Of a stretch of DNA of 64,000 nucleotides, positions 1-8,954 are shown one piece after another. The notes below the pieces were generated by a model. That model did not search any database and had not been told where the DNA came from. It worked only from the letters and a program-made list of their open reading frames with translations. This DNA is from Anaerorudis cellulosivorans (GTDB lineage: Bacteria > Bacteroidota > Bacteroidia > Bacteroidales > Dysgonomonadaceae), in contig NZ_JAPCWE010000016.1 in assembly GCF_025943985.1 (NCBI RefSeq), forward strand, positions 1 through 64,000, in the 5' to 3' direction. Every line of letters begins with the position of its first letter. The stretch's first letter is position 1. The position numbers were made by a program, and so were the translations under genes.

Positions 1-114
1 ATAGGAACTATGTTGTTTGAGAAGATACCGGTTCGTGAATTGTTCAACAAACCAAATTTAAATGTCTCGTCTGACGACGGTCAACTCGAATTATTTCGAG
101 ACCTCAAATCTTAA
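1..114 (+). CDS. C-terminal 37 codons of an unidentified protein (partial)
   Basis: Frame 1 is open from the window edge to a TAA at 112-114 and gives a tail ending in ...LELFRDLKS. The stretch is charged and has no signal, membrane segment or motif that I can assign to a family. It is followed by about 180 nt of AT-rich non-coding DNA before the next gene. It is probably the true end of a longer gene lying outside the window, but 37 residues are too few to name it. Confidence 0.45.
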   Translation: MGTMLFEKIPVRELFNKPNLNVSSDDGQLELFRDLKS

Positions 115-295
115 CGGGACAGTAGTGAAACAAAATAATAAAAAGTTTGTTTGAAACACTGTAATTTACTTTTTATAACAGCATAATTACACCATTTTTC
201 CTTACAAAGGTAATAAAATGGAATTATTTGTTTTATAATTCTGATGTTTTCCACAAATATTGAATACCTTTACGCAGTATATAACCTTATTATAA

Positions 296-1828
296 ATGAA
301 TTCATTTATGGATAGACGGAAATTTATTCAAACAGGGAGCCTTGCTTTGCTGGGATCAGCAGTTGCACCTTCGTTTGCTGCTCCTTTTGGCGTTTCCGGG
401 AAACAATCGGCGCTAAAGGCAGCGATGGATCATTTCGGAGTAACCGAGAATGATCTTCAAAAGGTGATGTCCGCAGCATTGGAGAAAGGCGGCGATTATG
501 TCGATCTTTTTTTCGAACATACCTTTAGCAACTATGTGGGTTTACAGGACAGCGAAGTAAACCGCTGCAGTTCCAATATCGATTATGGAATGGGCGTTCG
601 CGTCATTTCCGGTGACCAAACGGGGTATGCCTATATCGAGAACATTACTCTTAATGAAATGCTGAAAGCGGCGCGTACGGCAGCACGCATTGCTTCGGGG
701 ACTAAAAAAACCGATCTGGTGGCTTTGACCGAGAAACCGATCAAAACCAATTATTATCCGTTCACAACGTCGTGGGAGTATGTTTTGTTGAAAGACAAAA
801 TGCCGTATCTACAACGATTGAACGAGAGGATTTTTGCATTGGACAACCGTGTTCAGAAAGTGTCGGCGTCGTTGACCGATGATACATCACATATTCTTTT
901 TTGTAATTCGGAGGGCGTACAGTATTACGATTATCGTCCGATGGTTGCGTTGTCGGCTATGTGTATTATGGAAGAAAACGGCAGGATCGAGAACAGTTAT
1001 GCTTCCCGTTCTTACCGAAAAGGTTTTGAGTTTTTGACGGACGAGGTGATCGATATTATTGCCCGTGAAGCAGTTGAGAGCACAGCTATCCTGTTCAAAG
1101 CCGTAAAGCCCAAAGGTGGGGAAATGCCGGTGGTGATGGGAGCAGGTGGATCGGGCATCCTGCTGCACGAGGCAATCGGGCATGCATTCGAGGCCGACTT
1201 CAACCGCAAGAACATTTCCATTTTCTCTGATCAACTGAATAAAAAGATTTGTAATGAACATATCAATGTGGTGGACGATGGTACCATCATGTTTAATCGG
1301 GGAGCAGTTAATATCGATGATGAAGGCACTTACGGCCAAAAGACCTACATTGTGAAGAACGGCATACTTACCAGCTATTTGCACGACCGCATCAGTGCCA
1401 ACTACTATGGTGTTCCTTCTACAGGGAACGGACGGCGCGAATCGTTTAAATGTGTCCCCATTCCCCGTATGCGCTCAACTTATATGGAGGCAGGAAATAG
1501 GACTGAGGCGGATATTATCGCTTCAGTAAAAAAGGGAATTTTTGTGGATAAATTCACCAACGGACAGGTTCAGATCGGCGCAGGCGATTTTACGTTCTTC
1601 GTGAAATCGGGTTATCTTATCGAAGAGGGTAAGCTTACACAGCCCATCAAAGATATCAATATTATTGGTAACGGGCCAAAAGCGCTAGCCGACATTACGA
1701 TGGTTGCCAACAATCCCACGATAGACAATGGAACGTGGACATGTGGAAAAGACGGGCAGTCGTGTCCTGTGACTTGCGGTATGCCTTCGGCACTCGTTAG
1801 CAAACTAACGGTTGGAGGAGAAAGTTAG
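296..1828 (+). CDS. tldD: TldD-family metalloprotease with a Tat-like N-terminus
   Basis: TldD pairs with PmbA (TldE) in a heterodimeric zinc protease known for maturing small peptides such as microcins. The HExxxH zinc motif is visible as LLHEAIGHAFEADF near residues 283-296, and the C-terminal CGKDGQSCPV segment with conserved Cys is also present. The protein is 510 aa, longer than E. coli TldD because of an N-terminal MDRRKFIQTG... stretch that looks like a twin-arginine or Sec signal followed by an Ala-rich segment. A start at 308 (Met5) is equally possible. The PmbA partner follows 43 nt downstream, which argues for one transcript. Family assignment is firm. Export and substrate are inference. 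Confidence 0.92.
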   Translation: MNSFMDRRKFIQTGSLALLGSAVAPSFAAPFGVSGKQSALKAAMDHFGVTENDLQKVMSAALEKGGDYVDLFFEHTFSNYVGLQDSEVNRCSSNIDYGMGVRVISGDQTGYAYIENITLNEMLKAARTAARIASGTKKTDLVALTEKPIKTNYYPFTTSWEYVLLKDKMPYLQRLNERIFALDNRVQKVSASLTDDTSHILFCNSEGVQYYDYRPMVALSAMCIMEENGRIENSYASRSYRKGFEFLTDEVIDIIAREAVESTAILFKAVKPKGGEMPVVMGAGGSGILLHEAIGHAFEADFNRKNISIFSDQLNKKICNEHINVVDDGTIMFNRGAVNIDDEGTYGQKTYIVKNGILTSYLHDRISANYYGVPSTGNGRRESFKCVPIPRMRSTYMEAGNRTEADIIASVKKGIFVDKFTNGQVQIGAGDFTFFVKSGYLIEEGKLTQPIKDINIIGNGPKALADITMVANNPTIDNGTWTCGKDGQSCPVTCGMPSALVSKLTVGGES

Positions 1829-1871
1829 GGTTTTTGAAATGCAACTATTTATTCGTTAAATTAAGAAAATT

Positions 1872-3191
1872 ATGATATCAAACAACGATAAAAAATTAGT
1901 TCAATGGGCTTTGGATTATGCCTTGAAGAACGGATGCCGTGAAGTAAAGGTAAATCTTTATGCAGGATCGGATAGCTCTTTCGAGCTACGTGACGGTAAA
2001 GTAGACCGCCTGCAACAGGCTTCGGAAAGCGTGATGGGCATTTCGGTGTATGTGGATGGCCGTTACGGAACGTTTTCTACAAATCGCCTGAATAAGGAAG
2101 AACTTGAAGTTTTTATAAAAAACGGGATCGAAGCCACGCGCTATCTGGCAAAAGATGAGGCCAGACAACTGCCCGATCCATCGCGATATTATAAAGGGGG
2201 AAAGCCTGATCTTCAATTGTACGACCCTAATTTTCCAACAGTTAGTCCCGACGAAAAAGTGGCACTGGCAAAAGCTGTCGGAGATGAGGCTATAGGAAAG
2301 GATGCGCGCATCATTTCGGTGGAGTCTTCGTATAACGACGGCGAAAGTTTCACTTACCGCATCCACAGCAATGGTTTCGAAGGAGAAATGCAAAGTTCAT
2401 GGTATTCCCTTTCGTGCAGTGTTTCGGTGAAAGACGAAGGGGAGGCGCGACCGTCGTCCTACTGGTATGAATCATCCCTGTTTTTAGATAAACTCGTTAA
2501 GGAAGGCATCGGACAAAAGGCTTTGGAGCGCACGCTGCGCAAACTTGGGCAAAAGAAAATCAAATCGGGAGAATATACGATGGTGGTCGACCCGCTGAAT
2601 TCTTCTCAATTGTTACGTCCGATGATTAGTGCACTTTACGGATCACAGTTGCAACAAAAGAATTCGTTTTTATTGAATAAACTGAATGAAAAGGTGGGGA
2701 GCGACAAGTTCTTGTTGAAAGACGAACCCCATATCATCGGAGCAATGGGTGCACGATATTTCGACGGAGAAGGGGTAGCAACCCAACCGCGTGTTGTTTT
2801 CGACAGGGGTGTGCTGAAAACCTATTTCATCGATACGTATTATGCCAACAAAATGAAAATGGAACCTACCATTTCCGATCCGTCCATTCTCATTCTTCAA
2901 CCGGGCAGCACCGATCTGAACGGGCTGATTGCCCATGTGGACAACGGGATCTTGGTTACCGGATTCAACGGGGGTAATTGCAACAGTTCGACGGGCGACT
3001 TTTCCTACGGTATCGAAGGGTTCCTGATCGAAAACGGAAAATTGAGTCAGCCGGTAAATGAGATGAATATCACGGGCAATATGATTTCGCTCTGGAATTC
3101 GCTCATCGAAACGGGTAATGATCCGCGATTGAATTCTTCTTGGCGCATCCCGTCGCTGGTGTTCGAAGGTATTGATTTCAGCGGACTCTGA
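1872..3191 (+). CDS. pmbA: PmbA/TldE-family partner of TldD
   Basis: This 439-aa protein shares the TldD/PmbA fold but lacks the HExxxH zinc motif, as expected of the non-catalytic TldE half of the heterodimer. The N-terminus (MISNNDKKLVQWALDYALKNGC) has no signal peptide. The C-terminal half has typical Gly/Asn-rich family segments such as FNGGNCNSSTGDFSYGIEGF. It lies 43 nt behind tldD on the same strand and converges with argH, 23 nt away. The lack of a signal, in contrast to its partner, is odd for a heterodimer. Confidence 0.9.
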   Translation: MISNNDKKLVQWALDYALKNGCREVKVNLYAGSDSSFELRDGKVDRLQQASESVMGISVYVDGRYGTFSTNRLNKEELEVFIKNGIEATRYLAKDEARQLPDPSRYYKGGKPDLQLYDPNFPTVSPDEKVALAKAVGDEAIGKDARIISVESSYNDGESFTYRIHSNGFEGEMQSSWYSLSCSVSVKDEGEARPSSYWYESSLFLDKLVKEGIGQKALERTLRKLGQKKIKSGEYTMVVDPLNSSQLLRPMISALYGSQLQQKNSFLLNKLNEKVGSDKFLLKDEPHIIGAMGARYFDGEGVATQPRVVFDRGVLKTYFIDTYYANKMKMEPTISDPSILILQPGSTDLNGLIAHVDNGILVTGFNGGNCNSSTGDFSYGIEGFLIENGKLSQPVNEMNITGNMISLWNSLIETGNDPRLNSSWRIPSLVFEGIDFSGL

Positions 3192-3214
3192 TTTTCAAAT
3201 GCAGTGCAGCCGAT

Positions 3215-4513
3215 CTACCCGTTGATCTGAGAGGCTGCCTGCATCATTTTTTCCCTGATTTGTGGGGTACAGAGATTGCCGATGCTGCCGGCATGGGTAT
3301 GATGCACTTCCTTTTTGGCTTTGTACGTACCGTTTTCCACTTCGTGTCCAACTTGTTGGTATGCTTCGCGGAAAGGCACACCTTGCAGCACACGGCGGTT
3401 AACCTCTTCGACCGTGAAAAGGTAATCATAGCGCGGATCGGAGAGGATTTCTTTGTTCACCGAAATATGCTGCAGCATGAAATGAGCCATTTGTAATAAT
3501 TGGTGCAGGGTATCGATGGCGGGAAAAAGAACTTCTTTCAACAGTTGATAGTCGCGATGATAACCGTGAGGCAGGTTGGTGGTCATGAGAGCAATTTCGT
3601 TGGGCAGGCTTTGAAGCCGGTTGCTGTGTGCCCGAATAAGTTCCCATACGTCGGGGTTTTTTTTGTGTGGCATGATACTCGAACCGGTGGTCAGGTTGTC
3701 GGGATACGAAATGAAACCATAATTGCCGGAGAGATACATGCAGTTGTCGGCTGCCAGCTTGTTGAGGGTGGAGGCAATAGAGGCCATGCTTTGAGCAAGA
3801 ATGCGCTCGGTTTTCCCGCGTGCCATTTGTGCGGCAATGACGTTATAGTGTAAAGTGGCAAAACCCAGTTCGCCGGTAGTCATTTCGCGGTCGAGGGGAA
3901 AAGAATTGCCATATCCTGCGGCAGAACCCAGTGGATTTTGGTCGGCAACACGCCATGCGGCTACCAGCGTATGCATGTCGTCTACCAAGGTTTCGGCGTA
4001 AGCGCCGAACCACAATCCGAAGGATGAAGGCATGGCGATTTGGCCGTGTGTGTAGCCGGGAAGCAATACGTTTTTGTAGCGTTCGCTCAGTTGCTGTAGC
4101 AGCTCAAAAAGTTGCAGGATCTCGTTTTTCAGGGCCATGATTTCGTCCTTAAGATAAAGTTTAATGTCCACCAGCACCTGGTCGTTGCGCGAACGTCCCG
4201 AATGGATTTTTTTTCCCGTTTCGCCAAGCTTTTCGGTAAGCATGGCTTCCACTTGCGAATGAATATCCTCTACATCGTCGTCGAGACGGAAATTGCCTTT
4301 TTCGATTTTGTCCAGAATACGTTCAAGTTCGTCATGTAGCACATTTTCTTCTTCTGCTGTCAAAAGACCGATTTTTGCCAGCATTTTGATGTGCGCCATC
4401 GAACCGATGACATCGTATTTTGCTAGCCGCAGGTCGAGTTCGCGGTCTTTCCCAACCGTAAAATCCGATACCGCTTTGTCGGCATCAAAGCCTTTATCCC
4501 AAATTTTTGCCAT
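3215..4513 (-). CDS. argH: Argininosuccinate lyase
   Basis: ArgH performs the last step of arginine synthesis, splitting argininosuccinate into arginine and fumarate. The fumarase/aspartase-superfamily signature GSSIMPHKKNPD is present, with family blocks HSGRSRNDQV and TGELGFATLHYN. I place the start at 4513 (MAKIWDKGF), which matches the family N-terminus and has AAAAGGA just upstream; an in-frame extension to 4570 looks non-coding. It is the last gene of the arg operon, separated from the deacylase gene by 142 nt. It should act in the cytoplasm on argininosuccinate made by argG. Confidence 0.96.
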   Translation of the reverse strand: MAKIWDKGFDADKAVSDFTVGKDRELDLRLAKYDVIGSMAHIKMLAKIGLLTAEEENVLHDELERILDKIEKGNFRLDDDVEDIHSQVEAMLTEKLGETGKKIHSGRSRNDQVLVDIKLYLKDEIMALKNEILQLFELLQQLSERYKNVLLPGYTHGQIAMPSSFGLWFGAYAETLVDDMHTLVAAWRVADQNPLGSAAGYGNSFPLDREMTTGELGFATLHYNVIAAQMARGKTERILAQSMASIASTLNKLAADNCMYLSGNYGFISYPDNLTTGSSIMPHKKNPDVWELIRAHSNRLQSLPNEIALMTTNLPHGYHRDYQLLKEVLFPAIDTLHQLLQMAHFMLQHISVNKEILSDPRYDYLFTVEEVNRRVLQGVPFREAYQQVGHEVENGTYKAKKEVHHTHAGSIGNLCTPQIREKMMQAASQING

Positions 4514-4655
4514 AGTCCTTTTCAGATTTAAACTGTCAGTATGTTTTATTGTTTTTTGAATAGCTTTCAAGTGTTCAAGATAGTATATTTAATTGGTATA
4601 ATTTCGATGTCAATAGTCTTTATTTGCCCAATAGGTTAGTAAAGTTTGTGTGAAT

Positions 4656-5777
4656 TTATTTTTGAAACGAATGATCTCTTTTTGTAGGAGAAATGATTTT
4701 TGATAGTTCTTCAATAAATCGGATATAGCCGGCAATTCCTAGCTTCAGCTCTTCCGTTGTGATGTATTCGTCGGGGTGATGAGAACGCGATGAATCGCCG
4801 GGTCCCATTTTGATAGCCGGACACGATATCCGCATCCAGTCCGATGTGGTGGGAGATACATAGGTTTCGATACCCAGTTGTTGCACGCATTGCATCAACG
4901 GATGGTTGAGTGGTGTGGCTGAGCTTCTGTTGGTCAATGAACGGGCTTTAAGTGAGCTCTTGACTTTCGGTTGTAGAATATCCATGATCTCTTGATTGGT
5001 GTACACGTCTGTCGGGCGGATATCGATGACAAAAGTGCAACTGTCCGGCACAACATTGTGTTGCGTTCCGGCATGGATTTGCGTTACCGTGAGTTTGACT
5101 TCGCCCATTGTCGGGGATATTTTGTCGAGTGTTGTCGTACGCAGGGTAAGGATGTCATCCACGGCAATATAAATGGCATTCACCCCCTCGTTGAGTGCCG
5201 CATGTCCGCTTACACCTTTAGCCTCGGCATCGATCACCAGCAGTCCCCTTTCGGCAATGGCGGCTTTCATGCCTGTGGGTTCGCCTACTATGGCAAAATC
5301 CACTGTATCTTTTATTTCCGGCCACATTTTCCGCATACCGTTGGGACCGGAATTCTCCTCTTCGCACGAGAGCACTAGCATGAGGTTAAACGGCAGCTCT
5401 GTATTATAGAAATGAAGAAAAGTTGCGATCATCGATACCACGGAAGCGCCCGCATCGTTGCTGCCCAATCCGAATATCCGGGTGTCGGAAAAGGGAGGAT
5501 TAAACGGGTCGAAAGTGTAACCAGATGTCGGACGTACAGTATCGATGTGCGAATTGAGCATAAGGGTAACCTTTTTTTCCTCGTGATGCGGCTGACAGAT
5601 AATCAGGTTATTGACAATCCGTTGCGTTGGTATTCCTTTTTTTGCAAAAAAGGTTTCCAAAAAATCGCTCCTAAGGTTTTCTTCTCCCGAAAAAGAAGGA
5701 ATAGAAACCACCTTGCGAAGAAAATCCGCAGCTGTACCCTCCGGAAAAAGAGATTGATTATAGTCGATTCTTTCCAA
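4656..5777 (-). CDS. argE: M20-family deacylase of the arginine pathway (N-acyl-citrulline/ornithine deacylase, ArgE-like)
   Basis: This 373-aa M20 metallopeptidase has the dinuclear zinc pattern: SHIDTV (His/Asp), GSNDAGAS (Asp), SCEEENSG (Glu-Glu), GEPTG, and a late His in SRSHHPDEY. It lies between argB and argH in an operon whose carbamoyltransferase is of the N-succinylornithine type. The natural substrate is therefore most likely N-succinyl- (or N-acetyl-) citrulline rather than N-acetylornithine. This is inference from context, since the sequence alone does not fix the acyl group. The start MERIDYNQS fits the family, with 58 nt between it and argB. Confidence 0.88.
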   Translation of the reverse strand: MERIDYNQSLFPEGTAADFLRKVVSIPSFSGEENLRSDFLETFFAKKGIPTQRIVNNLIICQPHHEEKKVTLMLNSHIDTVRPTSGYTFDPFNPPFSDTRIFGLGSNDAGASVVSMIATFLHFYNTELPFNLMLVLSCEEENSGPNGMRKMWPEIKDTVDFAIVGEPTGMKAAIAERGLLVIDAEAKGVSGHAALNEGVNAIYIAVDDILTLRTTTLDKISPTMGEVKLTVTQIHAGTQHNVVPDSCTFVIDIRPTDVYTNQEIMDILQPKVKSSLKARSLTNRSSATPLNHPLMQCVQQLGIETYVSPTTSDWMRISCPAIKMGPGDSSRSHHPDEYITTEELKLGIAGYIRFIEELSKIISPTKRDHSFQK

Positions 5778-5835
5778 ATCTTTTCTTTTTTATGTTGTCG
5801 TAATGATTTTTCGTTTCCCTTCCGTTGAAGGAGAT

Positions 5836-6663
5836 TCAGAGATTAAGTCGCGTTCCCTGCTTTGTCAATAAATTTTTCGCATGAAGGATGATGACTTCCG
5901 AAACGCCGTTTTCGATGGCTTTAAACGAATTGTCGAGTTTGGGAATCATTCCGCCTGCAATTATCCCTTCGTTTTTGTAGGCTTCGTATTCGGCTCTGTC
6001 CATCGATGCGATTCGGCTTTGTGGATCGTCAACGTCTTTCAACACTCCTTCTTTTTCGAAGCAATAATATAAGGTGGTACGATAGTTTTTTGATAGGGCA
6101 CTAGCCAGCGAATATGCAACGGTATCGGCATTTGTGTTGAGCAGAGAACCATTCCCGTCGTGTGTAATGGCACAGAAAACAGGCGTTATCTTGTTTTCGA
6201 TCAGCAGGGAAATAAAATTCGTATTGATGTCGTTTGCGTCCGGATCGCCCACAAAACCAAAATCGATGGGTTCGGGCGACCTCCTCTTGGCGGGGATGGT
6301 GTCGGCATCGGCACCCGACAAGCCGAGGGCATAGCATCCTTGCTTCTGCAAAGAGGCTACGATGCTTTTGTTGATCCAGCCGGCATACACCATCGTTACC
6401 AGTTTCAGTGTTTCGGCATCGGTGATGCGCCGTCCATCCACCATCTTTGTTTCGATACCGAGCTGTTTTGCCATTTTCGAAGCCATCACGCCTCCTCCAT
6501 GAACAAGCAGCTTCCTTCCCTCCAGCCGGTGAAAATCGGCCAGAAAAGTTTCCAGTGCTTCAGGATTATCGACGATGTTCCCTCCGATTTTTACAATAGC
6601 TATATCCTTCAAAACAGAGTTTGAAGCTAAAGCGTGGTGCGATGATTGGCTATTTACTGTCAT
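5836..6663 (-). CDS. argB: N-acylglutamate kinase (ArgB)
   Basis: This amino-acid-kinase-family enzyme phosphorylates the gamma-carboxyl of N-acylglutamate. Visible blocks are VKIGGNIVDN (N-terminal Lys-Gly-Gly), LLVHGGGVMASKMAKQLGI, DGRRITDAETL and the C-terminal IAGGMIPKLDNSF. It has 275 aa; about 20 extra residues precede the first conserved strand, so a slightly later start is possible. In this pathway variant the substrate is probably N-succinylglutamate, as known for Bacteroides-type arginine synthesis. It lies between argF' (59 nt) and the deacylase gene (58 nt). Confidence 0.93.
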   Translation of the reverse strand: MTVNSQSSHHALASNSVLKDIAIVKIGGNIVDNPEALETFLADFHRLEGRKLLVHGGGVMASKMAKQLGIETKMVDGRRITDAETLKLVTMVYAGWINKSIVASLQKQGCYALGLSGADADTIPAKRRSPEPIDFGFVGDPDANDINTNFISLLIENKITPVFCAITHDGNGSLLNTNADTVAYSLASALSKNYRTTLYYCFEKEGVLKDVDDPQSRIASMDRAEYEAYKNEGIIAGGMIPKLDNSFKAIENGVSEVIILHAKNLLTKQGTRLNL

Positions 6664-6722
6664 TTTTCCGTATTTACAAAATAGAGGTGAAGTTGGTTGT
6701 CCGATAAACGATGTGCAGGATC

Positions 6723-7679
6723 TCAGAAATTGTCCTTCAATATTTCTTTCAACACTGTTTGTGCAGAAACCATGCGGTTGGCAGCTTCGGGGATGACCAA
6801 CGACTGCGGACTTTCAATCACTTCGTCGGTAACGATCATATTGCGGCGTACCGGCAGGCAGTGCATGAAATAGGCATTATTGGTCAGTGCCATTTTACGC
6901 GCATCAACCGTCCACGACTTGTCCATGTTGATGACTTTGCCGTAGTTGGGGTCGCGATATGCCGACCAATTCTTGGCATAGATGAAGTCGGCATCTTTGT
7001 ATGCTTTTTCCTTGTCGTATTCCACGCGGGCTTTACCAACGAATTTTTCATCTAGTTCATAACCTTCGGGATGGGTAATCACAAACTCGTAGTCAGTGGC
7101 ATTCATCCACTCGCAAAACGAATTAGCTACGGCTTGCGGCAGAGGTTTGGGATGCGGAGCCCAAGTGAGAACAACTTTCGGACGGGGTGTTTTTTTGTAT
7201 TCTTCGATCGTGATGAGGTCGGCAAAGCTTTGCAATGGATGTCGTGTAGCTGCCTCCATACTGATGACGGGCTTGCCCGAGTATTGAATGAATTGATTGA
7301 GAATGACTTCGTTGTAATCGTCTTCCTTACTTTTGAATTGGGCAAAAGAGCGTACACCGATGATGTCGCAATACGATCCCATTACAGGAATGGCTTCTAG
7401 GATGTGCTCGGTTTTGTCCCCATCCATTACTACTCCTCTTTCGGTTTCCAGTTTCCATGCGCCTTGGTTGATGTCGAGTACGATAACGTTCATGCCGAGA
7501 TTGAAGCCGGCTTTTTGGGTGCTCAACCGGGTACGGAGACTCGAGTTGAAGAAAATCATCAACAACGTTTTGTTTTTTCCGATTTGCTGATCTGCAAACG
7601 GATTCTCTTTGACATACGTTGCCTTTTCGAGGGCGCTTTTTAAATTGCCGATATCGTGAACGCAGGTGAAATTTCTCAT
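6723..7679 (-). CDS. argF': N-succinyl-/N-acetylornithine carbamoyltransferase (ArgF')
   Basis: This 318-aa transcarbamylase carries the carbamoyl-phosphate site (FFNSSLRTRLSTQKA), the HPLQSFAD loop and HCLPVRRN. It resembles the Bacteroides fragilis N-succinylornithine transcarbamylase closely, including DINQGAWKLETERGV and EAATRHPLQSFADL. It carbamoylates an N-acylated ornithine to N-acylcitrulline in the cytoplasm. Residue 90, in MDGDKTEH, is Thr (codon at 7410-7412). Published work on the family uses Pro here for succinyl-specific enzymes and Glu for acetyl-specific ones, so specificity is not read directly. Its start overlaps the argD stop by 4 nt. Confidence 0.93.
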   Translation of the reverse strand: MRNFTCVHDIGNLKSALEKATYVKENPFADQQIGKNKTLLMIFFNSSLRTRLSTQKAGFNLGMNVIVLDINQGAWKLETERGVVMDGDKTEHILEAIPVMGSYCDIIGVRSFAQFKSKEDDYNEVILNQFIQYSGKPVISMEAATRHPLQSFADLITIEEYKKTPRPKVVLTWAPHPKPLPQAVANSFCEWMNATDYEFVITHPEGYELDEKFVGKARVEYDKEKAYKDADFIYAKNWSAYRDPNYGKVINMDKSWTVDARKMALTNNAYFMHCLPVRRNMIVTDEVIESPQSLVIPEAANRMVSAQTVLKEILKDNF

Positions 7680-8803
7680 TTTTCTGTATGTTTTTTAAAT
7701 TCCCGAATGAAAATATCGATTTCATTCTTCGATATGGAAAGGGGAGGAAGCAAGCGCATGACGTTGTTTTTTGCTCCGCCGGTAAAAATATGACTCTCAA
7801 ACAAGAGTTTATTGCGCAGTTCGGATTGATCGGGTTTGAGTTGCACACCGATCATCAGGCCGCGGCCGCGAATCTCTTCGATGCCCCCACAGGTTGAAAG
7901 TTCTTTTTGCAGATACTCGCCCATTTCTTTGGCATTGTTGATCAGCGATTCCTCCTTAAGAACCTTCAGTACGGCAATGGCTGCGGCACATGCCAAATGA
8001 TTCCCGCCGAAGGTAGTTCCCAGCATTCCTTTTTGGGGTTTGAATTTCGGAGAAATAATTACTCCTCCAATGGGGAAACCGTTTCCCATACCTTTAGCCG
8101 TGGTGATGATGTCGGCTTTGATCCCGGCAAACTGATGGGCAAAGAATTTACCTGTTCGGCCGTATCCCGACTGCACTTCATCGAAGATAAGCACGGTGTC
8201 ATGCTTTTTACATACCACTTCGAGTTGTTGGAGAAATTCGTTGTCGGGGGCAAATATTCCGGCCACTCCCTGAATGCCTTCGATAATGATGGCAGCCACA
8301 TCGCCTTTGTCGAGCTCTTTGGCAACGGCATCGATATCGTTCAACGGCAGAAAGGTGACTTCATGACCAGTGTTGAAAGGCGATTGGATGGCGGGATTGT
8401 CCGTGACGGCTACTGCACCTGAAGTGCGTCCGTGAAAAGCTTCCCGGAAAGCAATGACGCGTTTTTTGCCGGTATGAAACGAGGCAAGTTTCAATGCATT
8501 CTCGTTGGCTTCGGCTCCGGAATTGCACAGGAATAGCGCATAATCGGGATAGCCGCACTGCTCGCCCAACTTGTCGGCAACTTCTTGCTGCAGACTGTTG
8601 ATTACCGAATTGGAATAGAAACCGAGTTTGTCGATCTGTTCTTTGAGCATACGCGTATATTCGGGATGCGTGTGTCCGATGGAAATGACAGCATGTCCGC
8701 CATAGAAGTCCAGATACTCGGTTCCGTTTTTATCCCATAAACGGCATCCTTTTGCCCTTACGGGTTCGATGTTCCAGAGGGTATATACGTCAAATAAATT
8801 CAT
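7676..8803 (-). CDS. argD: N-acylornithine aminotransferase (ArgD)
   Basis: This class III PLP aminotransferase (375 aa) makes N-acylornithine from N-acylglutamate semialdehyde. Family marks are CNSGAEANENALKLA, FDEVQSGYGRTG, and TTAKGMGNGFPIGG, which holds the PLP-binding Lys. The start MNLFDVYTLWNIEPV is typical of Bacteroidetes ArgD. It overlaps argF' by 4 nt, pointing to translational coupling. It is preceded by a 151-nt gap to argC, the largest internal gap of the operon, that shows small AT-rich hairpins but no convincing internal promoter. Confidence 0.94.
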   Translation of the reverse strand: MNLFDVYTLWNIEPVRAKGCRLWDKNGTEYLDFYGGHAVISIGHTHPEYTRMLKEQIDKLGFYSNSVINSLQQEVADKLGEQCGYPDYALFLCNSGAEANENALKLASFHTGKKRVIAFREAFHGRTSGAVAVTDNPAIQSPFNTGHEVTFLPLNDIDAVAKELDKGDVAAIIIEGIQGVAGIFAPDNEFLQQLEVVCKKHDTVLIFDEVQSGYGRTGKFFAHQFAGIKADIITTAKGMGNGFPIGGVIISPKFKPQKGMLGTTFGGNHLACAAAIAVLKVLKEESLINNAKEMGEYLQKELSTCGGIEEIRGRGLMIGVQLKPDQSELRNKLLFESHIFTGGAKNNVMRLLPPLSISKNEIDIFIREFKKHTEK

Positions 8804-8954
8804 TCTTGTTTATGTTTTTGCTTTTAAAATAAGAGTCTGCTTTAAAAAGTCCAAAAGACTGAAAATTAATTTTGTAAAAACCTGATTTTTAGGTTGATTT
8901 TTTGCTCATCTTCAATAAATAAGACTTATGTAATTGGACTCAAATAACGGTTTG

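Noticed and set aside
887-1384. Long minus-strand frame opposite tldD
   Set aside because: It lies wholly within a well-supported gene and its product has no recognisable features; shadow of codon bias.
4514-4570. N-terminal extension of argH
   Set aside because: The family begins at MAKIWDKGF (4513), where a ribosome site lies; the extra 19 codons are AT-rich leader.
8876-8905. Small stem (AACCT/AGGTT) with T-run in the argC-argD gap
   Set aside because: Only five base pairs and oriented against the operon; too weak to call as a terminator.
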